From LMUY01 sp965199005 (GTDB lineage Bacteria > Pseudomonadota > Alphaproteobacteria > Acetobacterales > Acetobacteraceae), in NCBI GenBank assembly GCA_965199005.1, contig CBDAQK010000001.1:1-64000 (forward strand): 64,000 bases of DNA. Direction: 5' to 3'. Of this stretch, positions 26,789-36,173 are shown in pieces. Under the pieces are notes generated by a model that was not told the DNA's origin, searched no databases, and was given only the letters and a program-made list of their open reading frames with translations. Every line of letters starts with the position of its first letter. Positions within the stretch are counted from its first letter, which is position 1. The translations under genes and the position numbers were made by a program.

Positions 26789-28354
26789 ATGTCTGCTGCT
26801 ACCCCTTCCGCGATGCCGAAACAAAACGTGCTGATGGTCGTCGTTGACCAATGGCGCGGCGACCACGTCCCCGCCATTCAGCGCGCCGACGGCAAGACTC
26901 CCGTCTTGCAGACACCCAATCTGGACCGGCTGTGCAGGGAGGGAACAACCTTCCGCAACCACGTCACGACGACGGTCCCCTGTGGTCCGGCGCGCGCCAG
27001 CCTGCTGACCGGGCTGTATCAGATGAACCACCGTGCCTGCCAGAACACCATCCCGCTGGATGCGCGGCATGACACCTTGCCCCGCGCCCTGCGACGCGCG
27101 GGGTACGAACCGGCACTGGTCGGTTACACCACGACCGGACCCGATCCGCGCACCACCGGCCCGGCCGACCCGCGCTTCACGGTGCTGGGCGATGTGATGG
27201 ATGGCTGGCGCCCGGTCGGCGAATTCGGGCCGGGCCACGACGCCTATTTCGGGTGGCTGGCCCAGCAAGGATTCGCCTTGCCACCCAACCGCGATGACAT
27301 CTGGCTGCCGGAGGGCGAGGATGCCGTGCCGGGCGCGACCGACCGCCCCGCGCGGGTGCCGGCAGCGCTGTCGGACAGCGCGTATTTTACCGAACGCGCC
27401 CTGACCTACCTGAAGGGGCGTGACGGGCTGCCCTTCTTCCTGCATCTCGGCTATTACCGCCCCCACCCGCCCTTCGTCGCCAGCGCGCCCTACCATGCCA
27501 TGTACCGCCCGGCGGACATGGCCCGGCCAATTCGGGCGAGCAGCGCCGCCGCCGAGGCGGAACAGCATCCCTTGCTGCGCTTCTACCTGGAGAACTCGCT
27601 GAATCGCGGGTTCTTCCAGGGATCGGAGGGCATGGTCGCCGATCTGGACGAGGCGGCGATCCTTCAGATGCGCGCCACCTATTGCGGCATGATGACGGAA
27701 ATCGACGATCAACTTGGCCGCGTCATGGCCTGGTTGGACGAGACCGGCCAGTGGGACGAGACGCTGGTAGTCTTTACCTCCGACCATGGCGAGCAGTTGG
27801 GCGATCACCATCTCCTGGGCAAAGTCGGCTATTTCGACGAGAGTTTCCGCATTCCGCTGGTGATCAAGGCCCCGCATCAGCCGGGCGGCGCGATCGTGAA
27901 TGCCCCGACGGAAAGCATCGACCTGATGCCCACCATGCTGAACTGGCTCGGCGCCCCCATTCCCCACGCCGTGGATGGACGCAGCCTGATGCCATTCGTG
28001 CGCGGTGAACGGCCGGACGATTGGCGGACCGAACTGCACTACGAATACGATTTCCGCGATGTCCATTACTCCCGCGCGGAAACGGCGCTGGGGCTCGGCA
28101 TGGAGGATGCGAGCCTCTGCGTGGTGCAGGACGACGACTATAAATACGTGCATTTCGCCGCGCTGCCGCCGCTGTTTTTCGACCTGCGCGCCGACCCGCA
28201 GCAATTCCACAACCTGGCAAGCGAGCCCGCGCATGCCGCCCTGGTGCGGGACTACGCCCAGCGGGCGCTGTCGTGGCGGCTGCGGCATGCGGACCGCACC
28301 CTCACCCATTACCGCGCCACCCCGGCCGGACTCGAAACACGCAAGAGGCCCTGA
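26789..28354 (+). CDS. pehA: Phosphonate monoester hydrolase, alkaline phosphatase superfamily
   Basis: This 521-residue protein closely follows the phosphonate monoester hydrolases of Burkholderia caryophylli (PehA) and Rhizobium leguminosarum, which hydrolyse phosphonate monoesters and phosphodiesters. The sulfatase-type motif CGPAR at Cys65 would be converted to formylglycine. Counting from the second ATG (26813) places known active-site residues at their published positions: D12, C57, N78, Y105, T107, H218, D324, H325 and K337. In the full numbering they are eight higher. No signal peptide is present, so it acts in the cytoplasm on imported substrate. GGGG precedes ATG 26789; ATG 26813 may be the true start by homology. 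It is the first gene of a run through 35271. A formylglycine-generating enzyme is not in the window. Confidence 0.93.
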   Translation: MSAATPSAMPKQNVLMVVVDQWRGDHVPAIQRADGKTPVLQTPNLDRLCREGTTFRNHVTTTVPCGPARASLLTGLYQMNHRACQNTIPLDARHDTLPRALRRAGYEPALVGYTTTGPDPRTTGPADPRFTVLGDVMDGWRPVGEFGPGHDAYFGWLAQQGFALPPNRDDIWLPEGEDAVPGATDRPARVPAALSDSAYFTERALTYLKGRDGLPFFLHLGYYRPHPPFVASAPYHAMYRPADMARPIRASSAAAEAEQHPLLRFYLENSLNRGFFQGSEGMVADLDEAAILQMRATYCGMMTEIDDQLGRVMAWLDETGQWDETLVVFTSDHGEQLGDHHLLGKVGYFDESFRIPLVIKAPHQPGGAIVNAPTESIDLMPTMLNWLGAPIPHAVDGRSLMPFVRGERPDDWRTELHYEYDFRDVHYSRAETALGLGMEDASLCVVQDDDYKYVHFAALPPLFFDLRADPQQFHNLASEPAHAALVRDYAQRALSWRLRHADRTLTHYRATPAGLETRKRP

Positions 28355-29982
28355 TGATGCTGCACCTGCCGCGCCGTTCGATGCTGGGGGGCCTCGCAGG
28401 CGCCGCAGCGCTCCCCCGTTTTGCCATCGCCCAAGCCGACACGCGGCCCACCGTCACGGTGGCCGTGCAGGCGATCGCCAACAGCAACACGCTCGACCCG
28501 CTCCGCGAGCAATCCAACGTCGGCACGCGGCTGGCGACGTTCTTCATCGAACGGCTGATCGACCTGAACTACCAAGGCCAGTTGGAGCCGGTGCCGGGTT
28601 TGGCCACGGCCTGGCGGCGCATCGACGACAAGACGGTGGAGCTGGACCTGCGCCGTGGCGTGCGGATGCATAATGGCGACGAGTTCACCGCCGAAGACGT
28701 GGCCGCCAGCTTCAGCCCGGAACGCATGTTCGGCGACACGCACCCGACATCACAGGGCAAGACGCTACCGCTCTCGGGGGTGATCGTCACCACACGGCGC
28801 ACGAAGGATTTACCGGCGGAAATCCCACCCGTGGGCCGCCGGTTCTGGCCGGCGCTGGACCGGGTGGACATCGTCGGCAAATACACCGTGCGGTTCGTCA
28901 ACGCGACGCCGGACGTCACGATGGAGGGCCGGCTCACCTGCACGGCGAGCGGGATCATCAGCCGCCGTGGGTTCGAGGACGCGGCGAGCTGGCTGGACTT
29001 TGCCCGCAAGCCGATCGGTAGCGGGCCCTTCAAGGTGCGTGAATACCGCCCCGACGTGTCGCTGACCCTGGATGCGCACGACGATTACTGGGGTGGCCGC
29101 CCGCCCATCAAGACGCTGCGGCTCGTGGAGGTGCCGGAGACCAGTGCCCGGATCAACGGCTTGTTGACCGGTGAGTACCAGTTCGCCGCCGATATCCCGC
29201 CCGACCAGATTGCCGCGGTCGAAAGCCATGCCGGATTCGAAGTGCAGGGCGGCACTATCCCAAACATCCGCATGACGACCTTCGACATGCATCATCCCAC
29301 CTTGCAGGACCCGCGCGTGCGCCTTGCCATGGCCCACGCGATCGACCGCAAGACCATCGTCGAAAGCCTCTGGGACGGCCGCACGGTCGTTCCGGCCGGT
29401 CTGCAATGGCCATTCTACGACCAAATGTTCGTGCAGGGATGGACCGTTCCCGAGTATGATCTGGCGAAGGCGCGCGATCTGCTGAAGCAGGCCAATTACA
29501 AGGGAGACCCGGTCCCATACCGTCTGCTGAACAACTACTATACGAACCAAGTTGCCAACGGGCAAATTCTGGTCGAGATGTGGAAGCAGGCCGGCCTGAA
29601 CGTAGAGATCGGCATGAAGGAGAATTGGACCCAAATCCTGGAACGCAGCCCAAGCCGGGCGATCCGCGACTGGTCCAACTCCGCCACCTTCAACGACCCG
29701 GTCTCGTCCATCGTCAGCCAACACGGGCCGAACGGCGAACAGCAGCAATATGGCGAGTGGACCAACGCCGAGATGAACACCCTGTCCTACGAGTTGGAGA
29801 CCAGCACGGACCGGCTGCGCCGCCAAGCGATTTTCGCCCGCATGCTGCAAATCTGCGAGCGGGAGGACCCGGCGTACACCGTCTTGCACCAGAACGCCGT
29901 GTTCACCGGCAAATCAAAGGCGCTGCGCTGGAAGGCGGCACCATCCTTCGCAATGGATTTCCGGGCGGCGAACTGGGCTTGA
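28354..29982 (+). CDS. ABC transporter substrate-binding protein, family 5 (DppA-like), copy 1
   Basis: This 542-residue periplasmic binding protein has a twin-arginine-like signal (PRRSMLGGLAGAAALPRF). Its family-5 fold includes VPGLATAWRRIDDKTVELDL, RRGVRMHNGDEFTAEDV and the DPRVRLAMAHAIDRKTIVESL segment. The family carries peptides, nickel, opines and other solutes. The ATG at 28354 overlaps the hydrolase stop (TGATG), so it is coupled to the hydrolase gene. Its paralogue at 31951 is similar throughout, including HDDYWGGRPP. It probably binds a substrate of the hydrolase or a related ester. Confidence 0.9.
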   Translation: MMLHLPRRSMLGGLAGAAALPRFAIAQADTRPTVTVAVQAIANSNTLDPLREQSNVGTRLATFFIERLIDLNYQGQLEPVPGLATAWRRIDDKTVELDLRRGVRMHNGDEFTAEDVAASFSPERMFGDTHPTSQGKTLPLSGVIVTTRRTKDLPAEIPPVGRRFWPALDRVDIVGKYTVRFVNATPDVTMEGRLTCTASGIISRRGFEDAASWLDFARKPIGSGPFKVREYRPDVSLTLDAHDDYWGGRPPIKTLRLVEVPETSARINGLLTGEYQFAADIPPDQIAAVESHAGFEVQGGTIPNIRMTTFDMHHPTLQDPRVRLAMAHAIDRKTIVESLWDGRTVVPAGLQWPFYDQMFVQGWTVPEYDLAKARDLLKQANYKGDPVPYRLLNNYYTNQVANGQILVEMWKQAGLNVEIGMKENWTQILERSPSRAIRDWSNSATFNDPVSSIVSQHGPNGEQQQYGEWTNAEMNTLSYELETSTDRLRRQAIFARMLQICEREDPAYTVLHQNAVFTGKSKALRWKAAPSFAMDFRAANWA

Positions 29983-30935
29983 ACGCAGCTTTTGTGAGAA
30001 TCGAAAACCTGACCGTCGCCTTCCATGGCACGGTCGCGCTCCACGGCATCGACCTGCACATCCAGCCCGGCGAGAGTGTTGGGCTGGTCGGCGAGTCCGG
30101 TTGTGGCAAATCGGTCACATGGCTGGCCGCGCTGGGGCTGCTGCCAGGCTCGGCTACCGTCGCGGGCAGCGTGACGGTCGATGGGCAGCAATTACTCCAC
30201 GCGTCCCCGTCCGTGCTGGACAAAGTCCGCGGCGGCCGGGTGGCGATGATCTTTCAGGACCCAGCCAGCGCCCTGAACCCGGTGCACCGCATCGGGCGGC
30301 AGGTGGCCGAGGCGGTACGTCTGCATCGCGGGCTGTCCGGCGGGGCAGCCCGGGCCGAAGCGCTGCGGTTGCTGGACCAGGTGGGCATTCCCGGCGCCCG
30401 CGCCCGGATGGACGCCTACCCGCATGAGATGTCCGGCGGGCAGAACCAGCGGGTGATGATCGCCGCTGCATTGGCGGGCAAACCGGAATTGCTGATTGCC
30501 GACGAACCGACGACCGCGTTGGACGTGACCATCCAGGCGCAGATCCTGGACCTGCTGCAGTCGTTGCGGGCGGAAACCGGCATGGCGTTGGTGCTGATCA
30601 GCCATGATTTGGGCGTGGTGGCCGATATGTGCGAGCGTGTCTGCGTCATGTATGCAGGCCGCATCGTGGAAGAAGCTGAAAGCCAGACGCTGTTCGCCCG
30701 GCCTGCGCACCCCTATTCCGCCGGGTTGCTGCACGCCCTGCCACCGCTGACCGGCCCCCGGCGCCGGCTGCAGGCCATTCCGGGCCGGGTGCCGGAGCCG
30801 TGGGCGATGCCGCCGGGTTGCGCCTTCGCCCCCCGCTGCGACCGCCGGATAGCGGCGTGCGACGCGACGGTGCCTGCGCTGCACACCGTCATGCAGGCGC
30901 AGCGTGCCGCGTGCATCCGGGCAACCGGCGCGTGA
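29979..30935 (+). CDS. Dipeptide-type ABC transporter ATPase (DppD-like)
   Basis: This 318-residue ATPase has Walker A GESGCGKSV, signature MSGGQNQRV, Walker B LLIADEPTTALD and the C-terminal oligopeptide-transporter tail with cysteines (PPGCAFAPRCDRRIAAC). It is the first of two paired ATPases, as in Dpp/Opp systems. TTG 29979 overlaps the preceding stop as TTGA; GTG 29994 is an alternative start giving RIENLTVAF at the N-terminus. Upstream in-frame residues are only overlap with the binding-protein gene. The next ATPase overlaps it by 4 nt. Confidence 0.92.
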   Translation: MNAAFVRIENLTVAFHGTVALHGIDLHIQPGESVGLVGESGCGKSVTWLAALGLLPGSATVAGSVTVDGQQLLHASPSVLDKVRGGRVAMIFQDPASALNPVHRIGRQVAEAVRLHRGLSGGAARAEALRLLDQVGIPGARARMDAYPHEMSGGQNQRVMIAAALAGKPELLIADEPTTALDVTIQAQILDLLQSLRAETGMALVLISHDLGVVADMCERVCVMYAGRIVEEAESQTLFARPAHPYSAGLLHALPPLTGPRRRLQAIPGRVPEPWAMPPGCAFAPRCDRRIAACDATVPALHTVMQAQRAACIRATGA

Positions 30936-31954
30936 GTCTGCTCACGCTGGAGGCGGTGTCGCGCACCTATGCGATGCGCCGCGGCTTGCTCGGGCGGGCC
31001 GCGCCCGTGCATGCGGTGGAAGATGTGAGCCTGAGCGTCGAGCCCGGCCGCACGCTGGGCGTGGTCGGGGAATCCGGCTGCGGCAAATCGACCACGGGAC
31101 GCATCGCCCTCGGGCTGGAAGTGCCGGATGCGGGCGCCGTCCGCTTTGCCGGCGCGGCCATGCCCACCCCCGGCGGCGGCGAATGGCGCGCCTTGCGGGC
31201 ACGGATGCAGTTGGTGCCGCAGGACCCGCTCGGCGCGCTGGACCGGCGGTTGAGCGTCGCCCGCCAAATCGCCGAGCCTTTGGTCATCCACGGGATAGGC
31301 AATGCCACGGAGCAGTCCGGTCGCGTTGCCGCGCTGCTGGAGGAGGTGGGGCTGCGGCCAGACCAGGCAGCCCGCTACCCCCACGCCTTGTCGGGCGGCC
31401 AGCGCCAGCGCGTGGTGCTGGCACGGGCGCTGGCGGCACGGCCGGAGCTGCTGGTGTGCGACGAGCCGGTCTCCGCGCTGGATGTGTCGATCCAGGCGCA
31501 GATCGTGAACCTCCTGGTCGACCTGCAGGCGGAGCGGCAGATCGCGATGCTGTTCATCAGCCACGATCTGCGCGTGGTACGGCAGGTCAGCCACGAGGTC
31601 GCCGTCATGTATCTGGGCCGGATCGTGGAACGGGGCGATCCGGATGCCGTGTTTGCAGACCCCGCCCATCCCTATGCACGTGCCCTGGTGGCGGCGATTC
31701 CTGGCGGGGGCCAGCGGCGCGCCGTGTTGCAGGGGGACCCGCCCAACCCGGCGGACCGCCCGGCGGGCTGCGCGTTCCATCCGCGCTGCCCGTTGGCCGT
31801 GGCGCGTTGCCGGGCCGAAGTGCCACTGCTGAAGGCGCGGCCCAGCGATGGCCGCCTGGTCGCCTGCCATGTCGCGCAGGACGAGGCCGAACTGGCCGCG
31901 GTGGTAGCCGGATTGCACAAGACTCCCCAGCCCGCCGAACGGGTGCCGTCATGA
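30932..31954 (+). CDS. Dipeptide-type ABC transporter ATPase (DppF-like)
   Basis: This 340-residue partner ATPase has Walker A GESGCGKSTTG, the Q-loop QLVPQDPLGALDRR, signature LSGGQRQRV and Walker B LLVCDEPVSALD. It ends with the cysteine-containing tail FHPRCPLAVARC. It starts at GTG 30932 within a GTGA overlap. Its stop overlaps the ATG of the next binding protein. The pair would form the nucleotide-binding heterodimer under the DppB/DppC permeases at 33488 and 34417. Confidence 0.92.
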   Translation: MSLLTLEAVSRTYAMRRGLLGRAAPVHAVEDVSLSVEPGRTLGVVGESGCGKSTTGRIALGLEVPDAGAVRFAGAAMPTPGGGEWRALRARMQLVPQDPLGALDRRLSVARQIAEPLVIHGIGNATEQSGRVAALLEEVGLRPDQAARYPHALSGGQRQRVVLARALAARPELLVCDEPVSALDVSIQAQIVNLLVDLQAERQIAMLFISHDLRVVRQVSHEVAVMYLGRIVERGDPDAVFADPAHPYARALVAAIPGGGQRRAVLQGDPPNPADRPAGCAFHPRCPLAVARCRAEVPLLKARPSDGRLVACHVAQDEAELAAVVAGLHKTPQPAERVPS

Positions 31955-33486
31955 TCCGCCGCCGCGCCTTGCTGGCCGCTAGTATTCCGGCCGTCGCCTA
32001 CGCCCAATCGGACACCCGCCCGTCCCTGACGATCGCGGTGCAGAAGATCGCCAATACCGGCACGCTGGAGCCGCTGCGGGAGCAATCCTCCAATGCGGGC
32101 GAGCATTACTTGGCCGCGCTGCTGGAAACCCCGATCGCCCGCGATCAGCAGGGCGCGCTGGGCCGCATCCCTGGGCTTGCCACCGAGTGGCACCGCATCG
32201 ACGACCGGACGGTCGAGTTGACGCTGCGGCCAGGCGTGCGGTTCCACGATGGTAGCGTCATGACCGCGGCGGATGTCGCCTGGAACTTTGGGCCCGAGCG
32301 GATGTTCGGCAGCGCCCTGCCCGCCGACATCCCTGCCGTCGCCCGGCGCCACTGGCCAGCGCTGGACCGGGTGGAGGCCACCGGGCCGCTCACCGTGCGC
32401 TTCGTCAACAAAACGCCCGACGTGACGATGGAGGGGCGGCTCTCCGCGGGTGGCAGCGAGATCGTCAACCCCCGCAGCTTCCGCTCGCCCTGGATCGACT
32501 TTGCAAAGGCACCCGGCGGCACTGGCCCCTATAGGCTGCGGGAGTTCCGGCCGGATGTCTCGCTGACCCTGGACGCGCATGACGATTATTGGGGCGGGCG
32601 GCCACCTTGCCGCTCGATTCGTTTCCTGGAGGTGCCGGAGGCGGCGGCGCGGGTGAATGGGTTGCTGTCCGGCCAATATGACCTGGCCTGCGACATCCTG
32701 CCGGACCAGATCGCCGCCATTGAGGCCACCGGGCGGTATGCGGTGCGGGGTGGGCCGGTGCCGAACCATCGCATCGTCAATTTCGACATGCACCACCCTA
32801 CCCTGGCTGACCCAAGGGTCCGGCTGGCGATGGCACAGGCGATCGATGGCAAGGCCATTGTCGACAGCCTATGGGCCGGGCGTACCGTGGTGCCGCCGGG
32901 GCTGCAATTCGCGTTCTATGGCCCGATGCTGGTGCCGGGCTGGACGGTGCCCCCCACCGACCCGGCGGCCACGCGCAGCCTGCTGAAAGCCGCCGGGTAT
33001 AAGGGCGATCCTATCCCATACCGCATCCGCAACGACTACTACGTGGCCGAAACCGCGACAGCGCAGGTGTTGACTGCCATGTGGCAGGATGCCGGGTTGA
33101 ATGTGGAGATTGGGATCAAGGAAAACTGGACCCAGGTGCTGGATAAGACGCCGCCGCGCGGGTTGCGCGACTGGTCCAACAGCGGCGTGTTCGACGACCC
33201 GGTCTCCTCTATCGTCAACCAGGAGGGGCCTAACGGAGCCCAGCAGCAGGTCGGCGAGTGGACGAACGCCGAGATGAACCGGCTGTGCGGCGCCATGGAG
33301 GCCAGCACCGACATCCCCGCCCGGCAGAAGATGTTCGCGCGCATGCTGCAAATCTGCGAGCGCGACGACCCGGCCTACATCGTGCTGCACCAGAACGCGA
33401 ACTTCACCGCGGTACGGAAGAGCTTGCCTTGGAAAGGCACTGCCTCCTTCTACGTGGATTTGTCGCCACGCGGCTTGCCCGCCTGA
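31951..33486 (+). CDS. ABC transporter substrate-binding protein, family 5, copy 2
   Basis: This 511-residue paralogue of the protein at 28354 has the signal IRRRALLAASIPAVAYAQ and the same body (IPGLATEWHRIDDRTVEL, RPGVRFHDGS, HDDYWGGRPP, WTNAEMNRL). Having two full-length binding proteins in one Dpp-type operon suggests the importer serves two related ligands. The start is ATG 31951 (ATGA overlap with the upstream ATPase). Earlier in-frame residues overlap that gene in another frame and are not real coding. The permease gene follows after 1 nt. Confidence 0.9.
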   Translation: MIRRRALLAASIPAVAYAQSDTRPSLTIAVQKIANTGTLEPLREQSSNAGEHYLAALLETPIARDQQGALGRIPGLATEWHRIDDRTVELTLRPGVRFHDGSVMTAADVAWNFGPERMFGSALPADIPAVARRHWPALDRVEATGPLTVRFVNKTPDVTMEGRLSAGGSEIVNPRSFRSPWIDFAKAPGGTGPYRLREFRPDVSLTLDAHDDYWGGRPPCRSIRFLEVPEAAARVNGLLSGQYDLACDILPDQIAAIEATGRYAVRGGPVPNHRIVNFDMHHPTLADPRVRLAMAQAIDGKAIVDSLWAGRTVVPPGLQFAFYGPMLVPGWTVPPTDPAATRSLLKAAGYKGDPIPYRIRNDYYVAETATAQVLTAMWQDAGLNVEIGIKENWTQVLDKTPPRGLRDWSNSGVFDDPVSSIVNQEGPNGAQQQVGEWTNAEMNRLCGAMEASTDIPARQKMFARMLQICERDDPAYIVLHQNANFTAVRKSLPWKGTASFYVDLSPRGLPA

Positions 33487-33487
33487 C

Positions 33488-34417
33488 ATGCTGCGTTTCA
33501 CCGCGTTGCGCATGGGCCGCGCCATGCTGACCATTCTGCTGGTGGTCACCTTCGCCTTCTTGGTGCTTCGCCTGTCCGGCGACCCGGCGCTGCTGATCAT
33601 GTCCCCCGATGCGCCGCCCGAGGCTATTGCGGCCTTTCGCCATTCCTGGGGGCTGGACCAGCCGGTGTGGCTGCAATACTTCCGCTATTTCGCTGCCATC
33701 GCCCACGGTGATTTCGGCCAGTCGATGCGCGACGGGCGGCCCGCGGTCCAACTGGTGGCGGAGCGTATCCCCGCGACGCTGGCGCTGACGCTGCCGGCGC
33801 TGGCGTTGAAGATTTGCCTCGGCATTCCCAGCGGCATCTATGCGGCGCTGCACCGCAACACGGCGATCGACCGTGGCGTCATGGCGCTTGCGACCGCGGG
33901 TTTCACGATACCCTCCTTCGTGCTGGGCCTGGTTCTGGTGCTGGTCTTTGCCGTGCAACTGCGCTGGCTCCCATCCGGTGGGCAGGAAGGATGGAGCAGC
34001 GCCGTACTGCCGGTGATTACACTCGGTTTGGGAGGCGCCGCGGTGCTGGCGCGGTTCACCCGGTCGGCGATGTTGGAGGTATTAGGCCAACCCTATATCC
34101 GTACCGCCAGCGCAAGGGGCGTGCCGTGGGTGGCGGTGGTGCGGCGGCATGCCCTGCCGAACGCCGCCATCCCGACGGTCACGATCGTCGGCTTCATGGT
34201 TGGCAGCCTGCTGGCGGGGGCGGTGGTGGTGGAAAGCGTGTTCAGTTGGCCCGGCGTCGGCAGGCTGCTGGTGGTGGCGGTGGCCAACCGGGATTTGGCC
34301 GTCGTGCAATGCATCCTGTTACTGGTCGCCACCACGATGGTCGCCGCGAATCTGCTGGTCGACATGCTCTACGGCGTGCTCGATCCGCGGCTGCGCGTTC
34401 CAGCCAAGGCGCGCTGA
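33488..34417 (+). CDS. Dipeptide-type ABC transporter permease (DppB-like)
   Basis: This 309-residue inner-membrane permease has the DppB hallmarks: an N-terminal membrane helix, GLDQPVWLQYFRYFAAIAHGDFG, the RIPATLALTLPAL segment and the EAA loop YIRTASARGVPWVAVVRRHALPN. About six transmembrane segments are visible. Its stop overlaps the next permease start (TGATG). Normal length for the family. Confidence 0.93.
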   Translation: MLRFTALRMGRAMLTILLVVTFAFLVLRLSGDPALLIMSPDAPPEAIAAFRHSWGLDQPVWLQYFRYFAAIAHGDFGQSMRDGRPAVQLVAERIPATLALTLPALALKICLGIPSGIYAALHRNTAIDRGVMALATAGFTIPSFVLGLVLVLVFAVQLRWLPSGGQEGWSSAVLPVITLGLGGAAVLARFTRSAMLEVLGQPYIRTASARGVPWVAVVRRHALPNAAIPTVTIVGFMVGSLLAGAVVVESVFSWPGVGRLLVVAVANRDLAVVQCILLLVATTMVAANLLVDMLYGVLDPRLRVPAKAR

Positions 34418-35271
34418 TGTCAGCCACCGCAGTGGCGGTGCAGGCGCGGCGGTGGGCGCCTGCGGCGGTGATTGCCGCCTGGGCTTGGCTGACCCTGATG
34501 CTGGTGGTGGCGCTGCTGGCGGACCGGTTGCGGCCGTACAGCATCACGGCGCTGGATCTCCATAACCGGCTTTCCCGGCCGGTCGGCTTCGGCGGCGTGT
34601 GGACCCACGCGCTGGGGACGGACGAGTTGGGTCGCGACGTGTTGTCCCGCCTGATCGATTCAATCCGTATCTCGCTCTTGATCGCGTTCGGAGCGACCGC
34701 CATCGGGACGGTTGTGGGCACGACCCTGGGTTTCCTTGCGGCGCATTTCCGCGGCTGGGTCGAGCAGGCTGTGCTGATGCTGATCGATTTCCAGGCCGCC
34801 CTGCCATTCCTGATCATGGCGCTGGCGGTGCTCGCGTTTTTTGGCGACGCGCTGCCGCTGTTCATCGGCCTGATGGGATTCTACGGCTGGGAGCGCCATG
34901 CCCGCATCGCCCGTGGCCTGGCCATTGCGGCCAGTGGCCAGGGCTACGCGGCCAGCGTGCGGAATTTGGGCGCAACTCCGCTGCGCGTTTATGGCCTTCA
35001 CGTGCTGCCGAATATCGCATCCACCCTGATCGTGTCCGCCACGCTCGCCTTCCCCGAGATCATCCTGCTGGAGAGTGGCCTATCCTTCCTGGGCTTGGGC
35101 GTGCAGCCGCCGCTGACCTCGTTGGGCAACATGGTCGGCTATGCCCGCGAATACCTACAGCGGGCGCCATGGATCCTGCTGGCGCCCGGCATCACCATCG
35201 TTCTGACAACGCTCTGCATCGGCGTCGTGGGTGACTGGCTGCGCGACCGGTTGGACCCGACGCTGGACTGA
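34417..35271 (+). CDS. Dipeptide-type ABC transporter permease (DppC-like)
   Basis: This 284-residue permease pairs with the DppB-like protein. It shows the DppC pattern: HALGTDELGRDVLSRLIDSI, RISLLIAFGATAIG, the EAA loop YAASVRNLGATPLRVYGLHVLPN and ESGLSFLGLGVQPP. The start is ATG 34417, overlapping the upstream stop. It completes the importer and ends the rightward hydrolase operon, 5 nt before the convergent psd gene. Confidence 0.93.
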   Translation: MSATAVAVQARRWAPAAVIAAWAWLTLMLVVALLADRLRPYSITALDLHNRLSRPVGFGGVWTHALGTDELGRDVLSRLIDSIRISLLIAFGATAIGTVVGTTLGFLAAHFRGWVEQAVLMLIDFQAALPFLIMALAVLAFFGDALPLFIGLMGFYGWERHARIARGLAIAASGQGYAASVRNLGATPLRVYGLHVLPNIASTLIVSATLAFPEIILLESGLSFLGLGVQPPLTSLGNMVGYAREYLQRAPWILLAPGITIVLTTLCIGVVGDWLRDRLDPTLD

Positions 35272-35276
35272 TGGGG

Positions 35277-36137
35277 TCAACCGGGCAACCGCATCAAGGG
35301 CTGACCTGCGCGAATCGTCATGCCTTGCTGGACCTGCTCGCACAGGGTGAAACCGCGTGGGGCAAAGACGACGATCGTGGACCCGTGCTCAAACCAGCCC
35401 ATTTCGTCACCCTTCTGTAATGCGACGTCACAAGGGTAGACGCTTCGCGGCGCGGTCCGGCCGGACGCTGGCAGGTCGAGAAAGCTGAGGCGGATGCCTG
35501 CCACGAGAATCGCCGCGACGGGCACGAGGGTCACGGCGTGTCCGGTGCCTGCGAGGGTGGTATGGATCACCGCCCGCTCGTTCTTGCAGTATAGCCGCTC
35601 GACCCGCTGCAGCGCGGCCGGGTTGACGTTCCAGACGTCGCCGAAGACATGGGTGACCATGCTGACCCGGCAGTCATGCGGGGCATGGAAGCGGTGATAC
35701 ATGGCGGAAGTCAGGCGCAACGTGACATAGCAGCCATTACGGAACCGGCCCGCCTCGCCCAACAATTCCGCCACTGAATAGGGCATGTTCTTGATTTGCA
35801 GCACGGTGCCGCCGGTGATGGGTCCGCAGGCGCCGACGATCGCGTCGCAAGGGCTGGCGAGGATCGCAGGATCCATTTCGATGGGCCTGGCACCTGGCTT
35901 CAGCCGCCGCGTGAAGCATTGATGCATGCTGCGGAAACGGGTCGCCTCGGCCTCGCTGAGATCGAGGTCGGTGAAAAGGCGCCACACGCGCAGCGAGCCC
36001 GCAACGACCAAGGGATGTTCGATACGGCTGAACCACCCGGCCCACCGCGTCAGCAGGCGGCGGGGTATTCGGTTGGTCAACAGGAAATTCAACCGATCCT
36101 GTTGCACAATCTTCATTATGGCGGCGCGCACCGTCAT
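35277..36137 (-). CDS. psd: Phosphatidylserine decarboxylase
   Basis: This 286-residue enzyme converts phosphatidylserine to phosphatidylethanolamine at the inner membrane. The conserved self-cleavage motif that makes the pyruvoyl cofactor is present as FEHGSTIVVF near the C-terminus. Family segments include FHAPHDCRV, VWNVNPAALQRVERLYCKNER and VALQKGDEMGWF. ATG 36137 or ATG 36116 (KIVQQDRLN) could be the start; no strong ribosome binding site separates them. It is divergent from the aminotransferase-like gene and near pmtA, which would use its product. The order psd then pmtA fits phosphatidylcholine synthesis by methylation. Confidence 0.9.
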   Translation of the reverse strand: MTVRAAIMKIVQQDRLNFLLTNRIPRRLLTRWAGWFSRIEHPLVVAGSLRVWRLFTDLDLSEAEATRFRSMHQCFTRRLKPGARPIEMDPAILASPCDAIVGACGPITGGTVLQIKNMPYSVAELLGEAGRFRNGCYVTLRLTSAMYHRFHAPHDCRVSMVTHVFGDVWNVNPAALQRVERLYCKNERAVIHTTLAGTGHAVTLVPVAAILVAGIRLSFLDLPASGRTAPRSVYPCDVALQKGDEMGWFEHGSTIVVFAPRGFTLCEQVQQGMTIRAGQPLMRLPG

Positions 36138-36173
36138 GGGATGAGGTCGCGTTTCTCGGAAGGAGTCGCGGTA

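Noticed and set aside
26620..26847. 75-codon frame in the Pho-box region
   Set aside because: It covers the regulatory site and runs into the hydrolase gene in another frame. No ribosome binding site or homology is visible.
26783..28309. 508-codon minus-strand frame over the hydrolase gene
   Set aside because: It is antisense to a hydrolase with all active-site residues conserved, and it is typical third-position GC noise.
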